A DNA stretch of 64,000 nucleotides from Streptomyces sp. NRRL S-244 (lineage in GTDB: Bacteria; Actinomycetota; Actinomycetes; Streptomycetales; Streptomycetaceae). The DNA lies in assembly GCF_000717915.1 (NCBI RefSeq), contig NZ_JOCX01000014.1, forward strand, positions 62,001 through 126,000. Reading direction: 5' to 3'. The notes under the pieces were generated by a model. It did no database searches, had not been told where the DNA came from, and was given only the letters and a program-made list of their open reading frames with translations. Below, one piece after another: positions 18,869 through 26,768 of the stretch (position 1 is its first letter; each line of letters opens with the position of its first letter). A program made the position numbers and the translations under genes.

Positions 18869-19105
18869 TCAGGCGATCAGGTGGTCGAACTCGCCGTCCT
18901 TGACGCCCAGCAGCAGCGCCTCTATCTCGGCCGGCGTGTAGACGAGCGCCGGCCCGTCCGGGAAGCGCGAGTTGCGCACGGCGACAGCGCCACCCGGCAG
19001 CTTGGCGAACTCCACACAGGAACCTTGCGAGTTGCTGTGTCTGCTCTTCTGCCAGGTCACTCCGTCGAGTTCTGCAGCTGCCATCCCGTTGTACGCGTGG
19101 TCCAC
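18869..19105 (-). CDS. DUF397 small protein of the WhiJ-type trio
   Basis: A 78-residue protein with the DUF397 hallmark WQKSRHSNSQGSCVEFA near 18-34 and the conserved VAVRNSRFPDGPALVYTPAE. DUF397 proteins partner with WhiJ/AbaA-type XRE regulators and probably modulate their DNA binding. GTG 19105 is supported by GGGGGC upstream; ATG 19084 is a shorter alternative. Copy 3 of the repeated operator lies 62 bp upstream of the start. Confidence 0.9.
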   Translation of the reverse strand: MDHAYNGMAAAELDGVTWQKSRHSNSQGSCVEFAKLPGGAVAVRNSRFPDGPALVYTPAEIEALLLGVKDGEFDHLIA

Positions 19106-19166
19106 AGGAAGCCCCCGATAGTGCAGATGTCAACTGCACCGGATCATAGCTGTGTTCATAAGCGCA

Positions 19167-19189
19167 TGCATGGGCAGATGCACGTGCAC
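19167..19189 (-). promoter_or_regulatory. Repeated operator element, copy 3
   Basis: On the minus strand this reads GTGCACGTGCAT then CTGCCCATGCA, matching 22 of 23 positions of copy 1. It points towards the DUF397 gene, as copy 1 points towards the ATPase gene. Confidence 0.7.
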
Positions 19190-19395
19190 GCGGAGGGTGC
19201 TCCCCTGATCACTGTCAGGGAAGAACTCGGGTGGATCAGGGGCGAATCAGACCCTTATAAAGCCTGGATCAAGCTCCGACCAGGGCCGGGCACCGACCGC
19301 CCTTCAGACCTTCTTCAGATTTGTCCGTACGCGTGCGGCCCTGTTCGATGGTCGGAACCGCACCGGAATTCCCGTCACCCGTAGGGGGAACGCGC

Positions 19396-19563
19396 ATGCT
19401 CCGCAATGCCCTCGAGCCCTGGCACCTGATCCTGCTCCTCGTGGTCTGCGTGCTGGTCTTCGGCTCGAAGAAGCTGCCCGACATGGCCCGCTCCGTGGGC
19501 CGGTCGATGCGCATCCTGAAGTCGGAGACCCAGGCCCTGCGCGGCGAGAGCGATCGCCCCTAG
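19396..19563 (+). CDS. Short TatA/E-family twin-arginine translocase protein
   Basis: A 55-residue protein with one membrane helix (~9-24) and the TatA amphipathic segment FGSKKLPDMARSVGRSMRILKSE. The usual acidic C-terminal tail is almost absent, so it is shorter than typical TatA (~80-95 residues). No tatC is nearby. ATG 19396 follows TAGGGGGAA at 6 nt. Its TAG stop shares bases with the stop codon of the convergent DUF2786 gene. Confidence 0.85.
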   Translation: MLRNALEPWHLILLLVVCVLVFGSKKLPDMARSVGRSMRILKSETQALRGESDRP

Positions 19564-20732
19564 CGCGGCAGTGGCGGCCGCTTGCCCCCCATGTGCGCCC
19601 GGTCGGCGGCGGCCGTGCCGTCCTCCCAGCCCGCGTGGTCGGTGGCCCCGCGCAGCCGGGTGGTGGTCGTACGGGGGAACATCTCGTCGGCCCGGGAGGT
19701 GACGGCGACGTCGCGGGCCACCAGGGCGGGCAGGTTGTCGGGAGCCTCGGCCGCGGCGTGCTCGGCGGTCTCGGCGAGGCGCTGGCCGAGCCGGCTGGCG
19801 TACGCGAGCAGGAAGGACTGCCGGAACGTCTTGGTCCGCTTGCGCCCGCCGGAGCGCTGCGCGGCCTCGGCACGGGTCATGGCGGCCGTGCCCTGCACGA
19901 GCAGGGAGGTATAGAGCAGCTCGACGGCCTCCAGATCGCTCTCGAACCCCACCACGGTGGAGAACTCGAAGGCGCTGTTCCACACGGCCCGACACCGGTT
20001 GGCGGTGGCAACGGCATCCAGCAGTACCGCCTTCGCCTCCTCATAAGGGGACTCGACGCCGATCCGGCAGGCCGCCGGCACCTGGGCGGGCCCCTTGCCG
20101 CTCGCCGCGAGCACGGCCTCGTCGACGGTGTGCCGGGCCATCAGCTCCTGCGCCTTGGCGCTGAGCGCCTCCGCCTCCTCCGGGAACGTGGTCGCCTCGG
20201 CCTTGGCGAGCAGAGCCCGGATGCGCCCGAGCATGCGGGGCTCGATGTGCGCGTGCTCCAAGGCATCGGCGGCCGGATCCCCCGGCAGCGGTCCGACCGG
20301 CTCGATGGAGGGCAGCCGGATCAGCAGCCGGAACACCTCGAGCAGGGCGGTGGCGAGGCTGAACCGATCGGTCTTCTCCCGCCCCACGAGCCGTTCCCCG
20401 TACTCCCCGTCCTCGACCCACCACACCTCGGCGTCGGTCCACCGCTCGGGCAGCCGGGCGTACCGCCGCGCCTCGGCGGCGATCAGGTCGCCGGTGATCC
20501 GCACATGCCGGTCGCCGAGGTCCCGCCGCACGAGCCGGAGCACATCGACGGGCTGCCACCCCCGCTCCCAGGCCTGCCGTACGTACGCCTCCCCGCGCCC
20601 CAGCAACTCCCGCCCGACCCCACCCCACTGCCCGCCGTCCCCGACGAGCACGGACGCCCCGGCATCCAACCCGGCATCGTCCTGGCTGTAGAGCGCGGCC
20701 TGACAAGCCCGATCGACAATCTCTCTCACCAC
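19560..20732 (-). CDS. DUF2786 domain protein
   Basis: A 390-residue protein. The DUF2786 domain is at ~167-206 (MLGRIRALLAKAEATTFPEEA, then KAQELMARHTVDEAVL). C-terminal to it is a conserved alpha-helical region with clusters of Arg, Lys and Ala. No signal peptide is present. Function is unknown, although DUF2786 proteins recur in actinobacteria and phages. It overlaps the tatA-like stop by 4 bp tail to tail, so no terminator separates the two genes. Confidence 0.75.
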   Translation of the reverse strand: MVREIVDRACQAALYSQDDAGLDAGASVLVGDGGQWGGVGRELLGRGEAYVRQAWERGWQPVDVLRLVRRDLGDRHVRITGDLIAAEARRYARLPERWTDAEVWWVEDGEYGERLVGREKTDRFSLATALLEVFRLLIRLPSIEPVGPLPGDPAADALEHAHIEPRMLGRIRALLAKAEATTFPEEAEALSAKAQELMARHTVDEAVLAASGKGPAQVPAACRIGVESPYEEAKAVLLDAVATANRCRAVWNSAFEFSTVVGFESDLEAVELLYTSLLVQGTAAMTRAEAAQRSGGRKRTKTFRQSFLLAYASRLGQRLAETAEHAAAEAPDNLPALVARDVAVTSRADEMFPRTTTTRLRGATDHAGWEDGTAAADRAHMGGKRPPLPR

Positions 20733-20778
20733 CCCAGCTTGTCACGCCCCCCACCACACCCCCGGCGGGCGCGGACCC

Positions 20779-20844
20779 ATCCAGCCCCGCCGGCGTTTGA
20801 GGCGCGGGGCCAAATCCAGCCCCGCCGGCGTTTGAGGCGCGGGG
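20779..20844. repeat. Two 31-bp direct repeats
   Basis: Copies at 20779-20809 and 20814-20844 share the core CCGCCGGCGTTTGAGGCG. I recognise this core as a common intergenic element in Streptomyces genomes, often beside a terminator, as here. Confidence 0.8.
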
Positions 20845-20846
20845 GT

Positions 20847-20865
20847 CCGGGGGCGGAGCCCCCGG
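20847..20865. terminator. Hairpin adjoining the repeats
   Basis: CCGGGGGC-GGA-GCCCCCGG, an 8-bp perfect stem with a 3-nt loop immediately after the second repeat. It may terminate the ROK regulator transcript coming from the right. Confidence 0.6.
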
Positions 20866-21033
20866 GAAACGGAGAAAGGGCGGGGCGGGGAGAAAGCCCC
20901 GCGCAGCGGCCCCGCCGGCCCCGACCACCCCGCCCCACCCCCGGCGGCCCCGGCCGAAGCCGACCCGACCGCCAAGCAAGGCGCAGAGCTCCGGTGGCCG
21001 GCCCCCCAACACGGCGCGCCGCCAGGCGGAGCC

Positions 21034-22137
21034 TCACCCCACGCGCCCGAAGAGCGGGGCCAGCGCCAGTTCCGCCGCGCCCTCGGCGACACCGTCCTCG
21101 GACGCGGCGACCTCCGGAACCGGGCCGCCCAGGGTGCGCGCCTCCAGGACGCGGCGGACGCCCGTCGTGAAGACCTCCGGTGCGGAGTCCACCACGCGTC
21201 CCCCCAGCCACACCCGGTCCACGTCCAGGAGCGCGACCACGTTCGCGGCGCCCTCGCCCAGGATCCGAGCCGCCTCCTGGAGGTCCCCGCGGGCCACCGC
21301 GTCCAGGCACAGCACCTCCGCGCACCCGCGGCCTCCGCACCGGCAGGGCGGACCGTCCAGCATCAGAACCTGGTGCCCGAACTCCCCCGCCGCGGAACGT
21401 TCCCCGCGGAAGACCTCGCCGCGGAGCCGGAGCCCGGCCCCCAGGCCGGTGCTGAGGTGCAGGTACACGGAGGTTCCGACGGCCCGGCGGCCGGGGACCG
21501 CGACCCCCGCGTTGGTGTCCTTGTCCAGCAGTACCGGCGGGGCGTCGGGCCCGAGCCGGTCCGCCACCGCCTGCCGCAGCGGGAACCCCTCCCACTCGGG
21601 GTATCCCGTCACCCGGCCCAGTACGCCGGCCCGCCAGTCGAGCGGTCCTGGCGCGGCGACGCCCACGCCGAGCAGGGACCTTGCGCCCGCGTCCCCGCAC
21701 AGCCGGTCCACGGCTCGTACGACCTCGTCCGCGACGGCATCCGGTCCGGCCGCGAAGTCCAGGGGGCCGCGGACCCGCTCGATGACCGTGCCCAGCATGT
21801 CCACCCGTACCGCCCGCAGCTCGTCGCGGTCGGCGTGCACCCCGACGGCATGCCGGGCGCCGGCGGCCAGCTGGAGCAGCGTCCGCGGCTTGCCCCCGGT
21901 GGACGCGCCACGGCCGGCTTCGGCGACGAGTCCCTCCGCACGCAGCCGTCCCGTGATCTTGCTGACGGCCTGCGGGGTGAGGCGCATGAGGGCGGCGAGC
22001 TCGGTGCGGCCGAGGCCCTCAAGACCCGCTTCGCGGAGCAGGGCGAGTACGAGCGCGTCGTTGTGGCCTCGCAGCGCCGGTAGGTTCGCGCCGCTTCCGT
22101 TGCTTCCGCTACGCCAGTCCACCTCTCCATTGTCCAC
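21034..22137 (-). CDS. ROK-family transcriptional regulator
   Basis: About 367 residues: an N-terminal winged helix (NDALVLALLREAGLEGLGRTELAALMRLTPQAVSKI) and a ROK kinase-like domain with the zinc-binding motif CRCGGRGCAE. A sugar or sugar-phosphate effector is typical of the family. The start is uncertain: GTG 22137 sits directly after AAGGAGG (too close) and GTG 22122 directly after GGAGAG. It is divergent from a Gfo/Idh oxidoreductase, with a palindromic operator in the 40-bp gap, so it probably controls both genes. Confidence 0.87.
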   Translation of the reverse strand: MDNGEVDWRSGSNGSGANLPALRGHNDALVLALLREAGLEGLGRTELAALMRLTPQAVSKITGRLRAEGLVAEAGRGASTGGKPRTLLQLAAGARHAVGVHADRDELRAVRVDMLGTVIERVRGPLDFAAGPDAVADEVVRAVDRLCGDAGARSLLGVGVAAPGPLDWRAGVLGRVTGYPEWEGFPLRQAVADRLGPDAPPVLLDKDTNAGVAVPGRRAVGTSVYLHLSTGLGAGLRLRGEVFRGERSAAGEFGHQVLMLDGPPCRCGGRGCAEVLCLDAVARGDLQEAARILGEGAANVVALLDVDRVWLGGRVVDSAPEVFTTGVRRVLEARTLGGPVPEVAASEDGVAEGAAELALAPLFGRVG

Positions 22138-22147
22138 CCTCCTTGCA

Positions 22148-22170
22148 CTTAAGCAACACTGTTGCCAAAG
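22148..22170. promoter_or_regulatory. Palindromic operator between ROK regulator and oxidoreductase
   Basis: A perfect core GCAACA-C-TGTTGC (22153-22165) is flanked symmetrically by CTT (22148-22150) and AAG (22168-22170). The site fills most of the 40-bp intergenic gap. Confidence 0.75.
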
Positions 22171-22177
22171 TGGATGC

Positions 22178-23299
22178 ATGAACGCCTCCCCCTCCGCTTC
22201 CCCCACGCGGTCGAACGGCCCCCTCCGCGTCGGTCTCATCGGTTACGGACTCGCCGGCTCCGTCTTCCACGCGCCGCTCGTCTCGGCCACCGAAGGGCTC
22301 GTCCTCGACACGGTCGTCACCTCCGACCCCGGCCGGCAGGCCCAGGCGCGCGAGGCATACCCCGGCGTCCGGATCGTCGGCACGGCGCAGGAGCTCTGGG
22401 ACCTCTCCCCCGCCCTCGACCTGGTCGTCATCGCCTCCCCCAACAAGACCCACGTCCCGCTCGCGGAGGCCGCGCTGGGCGCCGGCATCCCGGTCGTCGT
22501 GGACAAGCCGCTCGCCGCCACCGCCGCCGAGGCCCGCGAGCTCGCCGCCCTCGCCGACAAGACCGGCACGTTCCTGTCCGTGTTCCAGAACCGTCGCTGG
22601 GACAACGACTTCCTCACCCTGCGCCGCCTCATCGCCGACGGCGAACTCGGCGAGATCCAGCGCTTCGAGTCCCGTTTCGAGCGCTGGCGCCCGCAGCTCA
22701 AGGGCGGCTGGCGCGAGTCCGGCGCCCCGGAGGAGATCGGCGGCCTGCTGTACGACCTCGGCAGCCACGTCGTCGACCAGGCGCTGGTGCTGTTCGGCCC
22801 GGCCGTACGCGTGTACGCGGAGACCGACGTGCGCCGGCCCGGCGCCGAGGCGGACGACGACACCTTCATCGCCGTCACGCACGCGAACGGGGTCCGCTCC
22901 CACTTCTACGTCAGCGCGACCACCGCGCAGCTGGGTCCGCGCTTCCGCGTCCTGGGCTCCCGGGCGGGCTACGTGAAGTACGGGCTCGACCCGCAGGAGG
23001 CGGCCCTGCGCGAGGGGCACCGGCCGGGCGTCGGAGACACCCCGTGGGGCGAGGAGCCCGAGCACCTGTGGGGCCGGGTGGGCTCCGGCGAGTCCCCGCT
23101 GACCGGCGGCGGAGCCCCGGTGCCGACCGTACCGGGGGACTACCCGGCGTACTACGCGGCGGTGGAGGCGGCTCTGCGCGAGGGCGGCCCGGCGCCGGTC
23201 ACCGCGCACGAGGCGGCGCAGTGCCTGGCGGTGCTGGAGGCGGCGCGGATCTCGTCCCGGGACGGGGTGACCGTCGAGCTGAGTGCCGCCATGTCCTGA
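22178..23299 (+). CDS. Gfo/Idh/MocA-family oxidoreductase
   Basis: A 373-residue NAD(P)-dependent dehydrogenase of sugars or inositol-like compounds. The Rossmann motif GLIGYGLAGSVFHAPLV is at ~20-36, and the family KP motif appears as DKPLA near 109-113. The C-terminal GFO_IDH domain follows. ATG 22178 is the only upstream start compatible with the Rossmann fold; no Shine-Dalgarno precedes it, and the ROK operator ends 7 bp before it. The substrate is unknown but should match the ROK effector. Confidence 0.9.
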   Translation: MNASPSASPTRSNGPLRVGLIGYGLAGSVFHAPLVSATEGLVLDTVVTSDPGRQAQAREAYPGVRIVGTAQELWDLSPALDLVVIASPNKTHVPLAEAALGAGIPVVVDKPLAATAAEARELAALADKTGTFLSVFQNRRWDNDFLTLRRLIADGELGEIQRFESRFERWRPQLKGGWRESGAPEEIGGLLYDLGSHVVDQALVLFGPAVRVYAETDVRRPGAEADDDTFIAVTHANGVRSHFYVSATTAQLGPRFRVLGSRAGYVKYGLDPQEAALREGHRPGVGDTPWGEEPEHLWGRVGSGESPLTGGGAPVPTVPGDYPAYYAAVEAALREGGPAPVTAHEAAQCLAVLEAARISSRDGVTVELSAAMS

Positions 23300-23380
23300 A
23301 AATGGACAGTTTGAGGGTCGAATGCGATCTATCCTGCACAGGTTGTAGATCATCACACGCGTGAAGAACGGAACCTGTCT

Positions 23381-24595
23381 GTGAAGCTGCCCCGGATCGC
23401 ATCGGCCGTCGCCGCCGCCGCGATAGCCCCGGCCGTCCTGCTCGCGTCTCCGGCCTTCGCCGCCGACACCCCGGCGCCGGCCGCACCGACCGTGCCGGAC
23501 CAGGCCGCGGACGAGCCGACGGGCAAGCCTGCGGACAAGGGGACGGACAAGGAAGCGGACAAGAAGGCGGAGAAGCCGGCCGAGGACCCCCAGGCCGCGA
23601 AGGACCGGGCCGCCGTCCAGGCCATCCTGGCGGATCCGGCGAGCGGGCCGGGCGTACGCGAGGCGGCCGAGAAGGCACTCAAGGGATCGGCCGCGGACCT
23701 GCGGAAGTTCCTTGAGGTGGAGTGGGCCCGGGAGCAGTTCACCGACGACCGGGTACGGGTCTCGCAGATCATCAACGCGGGTGGCCGGGCCGTACAGAAG
23801 GCCGGCAAGGCCGCGCTGAAGACGGACACCCAGGCCGCGCTGACCGAGTTCCTGGGGCACGGGCAGCACACGGCCCGCTTCGAGGACGACAGGGTCGAGA
23901 TGCTGCGGATGCTCGCCGGCGCGGGCCGCGGCATCACCGAGGCGGTCAACCGGCTGATGGACAGCGGGACGCCGGAGGAGGTCCGCGAGTTCGTCGCGAC
24001 GGGGCAGCACAAGATCCGGGCGGTGGACGACCGGGTGGCGCTGTTCGCGATGCTCGACGGGGCCGGCCCGGGCCTGAAGGAGGGCATCGTCAACCTCCTG
24101 AAGGGCAACCCGACCCCGGCGGAGCTGCGCACCTTCGTGACGACCACGCAGCACGAGCTGCGCGACGACGACAACATGGTCCTGATCTGGGCGATGCTGA
24201 ACAAGGCCGGCCCGGAGCTGAAGAAGGCCGCGATCATCGCGATCAACGGCACCCCGGCGGACCGCGCCGAGTTCCTGAAGACCGGACAGTTCACGGCCCG
24301 CGACAAGGACAAGGCCGCGGCCGACGCGCAGACCGGCAAGGACGGCACCGGCACCGGCACCGGCACCGGCACCCAGCAGACCGGAACGGGAACCGGGACC
24401 ACCGCCGGGACCACCGGAACGAAGTCGGCCGCCAACACCCACACGACGACCACGGCGGGCGGTTCCGGCGGCGCGCTCGCGAACACGGGCACCCAGACCG
24501 CCCTGATCGCGGGCGGCGGCGCCGCCGCGCTCGGCGCGGGCGCCGGCCTGGTCTTCGCCAACCGTCGCCGCCGCCGCGCGTCCACGAAGGGCTGA
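23381..24595 (+). CDS. Secreted ALF-repeat surface protein with LAxTG sorting signal
   Basis: A 404-residue exported protein. A Sec signal peptide (1-~27, cleavage near AFA-AD) is followed by a Lys/Ala/Asp-rich spacer, then repeated ~50-residue units of the ALF type (for example AVNRLMDSGTPEEVREFV), a Thr/Gly microsatellite-encoded linker, and a C-terminal LANTG (near 366), membrane helix and RRRRR tail. That tail matches the class E sortase substrate signal. GTG 23381. A class E-like sortase gene lies 2.2 kb downstream. Confidence 0.88.
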   Translation: MKLPRIASAVAAAAIAPAVLLASPAFAADTPAPAAPTVPDQAADEPTGKPADKGTDKEADKKAEKPAEDPQAAKDRAAVQAILADPASGPGVREAAEKALKGSAADLRKFLEVEWAREQFTDDRVRVSQIINAGGRAVQKAGKAALKTDTQAALTEFLGHGQHTARFEDDRVEMLRMLAGAGRGITEAVNRLMDSGTPEEVREFVATGQHKIRAVDDRVALFAMLDGAGPGLKEGIVNLLKGNPTPAELRTFVTTTQHELRDDDNMVLIWAMLNKAGPELKKAAIIAINGTPADRAEFLKTGQFTARDKDKAAADAQTGKDGTGTGTGTGTQQTGTGTGTTAGTTGTKSAANTHTTTTAGGSGGALANTGTQTALIAGGGAAALGAGAGLVFANRRRRRASTKG

Positions 24596-24676
24596 CCTGC
24601 GCCTCGTACACACGCGCACGGAACTGGAAACGCAAGGGGCGGGACCGCAGATGGCGGCCCCGCCCCCGTACACGTA

Positions 24677-24698
24677 ACGCGTCAACGCGTGAACGCGT
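24677..24698. repeat. Three ACGCGT motifs at 8-bp spacing
   Basis: ACGCGT at 24677, 24685 and 24693, within repeated AACGCGTC/G units, in the gap between two convergent genes just before the FAH-family stop codon. Adjacent copies can pair as small hairpins, so they may help terminate transcription. Confidence 0.6.
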
Positions 24699-24703
24699 GA
24701 CGA

Positions 24704-25561
24704 CTACGCGCCCTTGAACTCCTGGCGCTGGCGCCCGAGGCCCGCGATCTCCAGCTCCACGACGTCACCGGCCCGCAGGTACGGCTTCGGCTCCGGCTGG
24801 CCCATCGCCACGCCCGCCGGGGTGCCGCTGACGATGACATCGCCCGGGTACAGCGTCATGAACTGGCTCAGGTAGCGGACGATCTCGCCGACCGGGAAGA
24901 TCTGGTCGGCGGTGTTGCCGTCCTGCTTGAGCGCGCCGTTGACCCACAGCTTCACGTCCAGGTCCTGCGGGTCCGCGACCTCGTCGGCGGTGACCAGCCA
25001 GGGGCCCAACGGGGTGAACGTCTCGCAGTTCTTTCCCTTGTCCCAGGTGCCGCCGCGCTCGATCTGGAACTCGCGCTCCGATACGTCGTTGACCAGCGTG
25101 TATCCGCCCACGTGGGCCAGGCCCTCCGCGGCGGAGGACAGGTAGCGGGCGGTGGCGCCGATGACGACGCCGAGCTCGGCCTCCCAGTCGGTCTTCACAC
25201 TGCCGCGCGGGATCAGCACGGTGTCGTCCGGGCCGACCACGGTGTCCGCGGCCTTGAGGAAGAGGATGGGCTCGGCCGGCGGCTCGGCGCCGATCTCGGC
25301 GGCGTGCCCGAAGTAGTTCAGCCCGATGCCCACGATCTTGCCGATCCGGCCGACCGGCGCACCGATCCGCAGGCCTTCCGCGTCCAGGACCGGAAGCTCG
25401 CCGGACTCCGCCGCGTCCCGCACCCGGGACAGCACGGAGTCGTCGGCGAGCAGGGCGCCGTCCACATCCGTGATCAGGCCGGACAGGTCGCGCAGGGACC
25501 CGTCCTGGTCGAGCAGCGCGGGGCGCTCTGCCCCGACCGGTCCGACACGCAGCAGCTTCAT
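24704..25561 (-). CDS. Fumarylacetoacetate hydrolase family protein
   Basis: A 285-residue C-C bond hydrolase or related enzyme of catechol/aromatic or sugar-acid catabolism. The catalytic core is recognisable by IVGIGLNYFGHAAE (~76-89), FLKAADTVVGPDDTV, DWEAELGVVIG with the metal-binding Glu residues, and VSGTPAGVAMG (~258). ATG 25561 has GGGAGA 6 nt upstream; the ATG 6 nt earlier is too close to it. Hairpin CCGATGG/CCATCGG at 25614-25634 and a semi-palindrome TTGG-N8-CCAA at 25639-25654 precede the gene. Confidence 0.88.
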   Translation of the reverse strand: MKLLRVGPVGAERPALLDQDGSLRDLSGLITDVDGALLADDSVLSRVRDAAESGELPVLDAEGLRIGAPVGRIGKIVGIGLNYFGHAAEIGAEPPAEPILFLKAADTVVGPDDTVLIPRGSVKTDWEAELGVVIGATARYLSSAAEGLAHVGGYTLVNDVSEREFQIERGGTWDKGKNCETFTPLGPWLVTADEVADPQDLDVKLWVNGALKQDGNTADQIFPVGEIVRYLSQFMTLYPGDVIVSGTPAGVAMGQPEPKPYLRAGDVVELEIAGLGRQRQEFKGA

Positions 25562-25613
25562 GGGCATTCTCCCGTGGTCGTGGGTGGTCGGCCCATGGGC
25601 GAGCCCGGGCCTG

Positions 25614-25654
25614 CCGATGGGTTGCGGCCATCGGAGAATTGGTTGATCCTCCAA
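25614..25654. promoter_or_regulatory. Candidate operator/hairpin upstream of the FAH-family gene
   Basis: CCGATGG (25614-25620) and CCATCGG (25628-25634) form a 7-bp inverted repeat. TTGGTTGATCCTCCAA (25639-25654) is a partial palindrome of the kind bound by GntR/IclR regulators. No dedicated regulator gene is adjacent. Confidence 0.35.
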
Positions 25655-25682
25655 GATGCCCGGCCAATCCGCAAGACCCTGT

Positions 25683-26294
25683 TCACAGACTGGAACGCTT
25701 GCGGTGCTGGAGCCAGGCCCGCTCGGCCACGGACCACGCGGTGGTGGTCACCAGGTACAGCCCCGCCGCCAGCGGCACCACGGCCGCCGTGATCAGCGTC
25801 CCGAACGACAGCAGCGGCAGTACGCCGCCCAGCTTGCGCATCGCCTCCTGCTGCTCGGCGCTCACCTTGGCGGCCGCGACCGGGACGGGCGCCTCGGCGG
25901 CGGCCCGCCGTCCCCGTACGGCGCTCCACGCGGCGACCGCCGCGATGGCGGCGAACAGCCCCAGGAACACCAGCCCCTGTGCCCCGAGGAAGCCGCCCGC
26001 CCCGAGGGCATCGCTCCACCGGGCCCCGAGCGGCGCGGCGAACAGCCGGTGGTCCAGCAGTTCGCCGGACGAGGAGAAGGCCTGGTACATCAGGAAGAAC
26101 ACCGGCAGCTGGAGCAACACGGGCAGCAAGCCGGCCACCGGCGTCGCACCGCGGAACGCGGCCCGGTTCAGCGGATGCAGGGCGAGCCGTACGAGCACGG
26201 TGAACAGCACGATCGCGGCAGCGGTCGCGGACTCGGCCAGTGCGGGCTCCAAGAGCCGGCCCAGCTCTTCAACAAGGCGGGTGAAAACGGACAC
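25683..26294 (-). CDS. YidC/Oxa1-family membrane insertase-like protein
   Basis: A 203-residue protein with the Oxa1-type arrangement of membrane helices and the conserved LLPVLLQLPVFFLMYQAF segment. It is shorter than housekeeping YidC and lacks its N-terminal region, so it looks like an accessory paralogue. GTG 26294 has GGAGGG 5 nt upstream; the 14-codon upstream extension has none. It follows the DUF6412 gene on the same strand, and the sortase gene precedes both, which suggests a three-gene unit concerned with envelope proteins. Confidence 0.85.
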   Translation of the reverse strand: MSVFTRLVEELGRLLEPALAESATAAAIVLFTVLVRLALHPLNRAAFRGATPVAGLLPVLLQLPVFFLMYQAFSSSGELLDHRLFAAPLGARWSDALGAGGFLGAQGLVFLGLFAAIAAVAAWSAVRGRRAAAEAPVPVAAAKVSAEQQEAMRKLGGVLPLLSFGTLITAAVVPLAAGLYLVTTTAWSVAERAWLQHRKRSSL

Positions 26295-26372
26295 GCGGGC
26301 CCTCCGAGGGGTCTCGTCAACGTCGAAAAGGTGCATTTCGGCGCGACGACCACGAGGGGCAAACCGACAAAC

Positions 26373-26404
26373 GAAAGGGAGAAGAAAAGAAAGAGGAGAA
26401 AGGA
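26373..26404. repeat. 32-nt homopurine tract
   Basis: Uninterrupted A/G run on the plus strand between the DUF6412 stop and the YidC-like start, unusually A-rich for this genome. In the minus-strand transcript it is a pyrimidine tract. Confidence 0.8.
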
Positions 26405-26409
26405 TGCCC

Positions 26410-26715
26410 CTACGCGGCCGTCAGGACGAGGCGGCCGGGCGCCCTGGGCCGCGACCGGCCCGAGGCATCGGGATCGCGCTGCGGCAGGAACGCCGTGCGC
26501 TGCTCGCGATCACGTATCGCGGTGCGTATGCGGTGGGGCGGCACCGGCCGTACGAGCCGGGCGGCCAGGGCCGCGGCGCCCACGGCGACGGTGGCGGCGA
26601 GGGCGACCACGACGGCGCCCAGCCCGCCCTCCCCGGCGAACAGCCCGAGGAGGCCGAGGAGTCCGGCGAACAGGAGCAGGGACATCAGCAACCGCCGACG
26701 ATCAAGCCGTGCCAT
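26410..26715 (-). CDS. DUF6412 family small membrane protein
   Basis: A 101-residue protein with two membrane helices (about 9-26 and 33-53) and an Arg/Pro-rich cytoplasmic tail. ATG 26715 follows a strong GGGAGGGG. The pairing with a YidC-like gene is typical of this family as I recall it. Function is unknown. Confidence 0.75.
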   Translation of the reverse strand: MARLDRRRLLMSLLLFAGLLGLLGLFAGEGGLGAVVVALAATVAVGAAALAARLVRPVPPHRIRTAIRDREQRTAFLPQRDPDASGRSRPRAPGRLVLTAA

Positions 26716-26768
26716 TCCGAGCCCCCTCCCAAGATCCGATCGCTACCCACCACAACCAAGAACGCGAT

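Larger units (their letters stand above)
20733..21033. other. Intergenic region with duplicated Streptomyces-type repeat
   Basis: About 300 bp between the DUF2786 start and the ROK regulator stop, both on the minus strand. It contains two copies of a 31-bp repeat, one hairpin and GC-rich filler. No gene is seen. The DUF2786 promoter should be near 20733-20778. Confidence 0.5.

Noticed and set aside
18780..18880. GATC/TGATCA clusters as methylation or origin-like sites
   Set aside because: The motifs are short and scattered, and nothing else suggests an origin.
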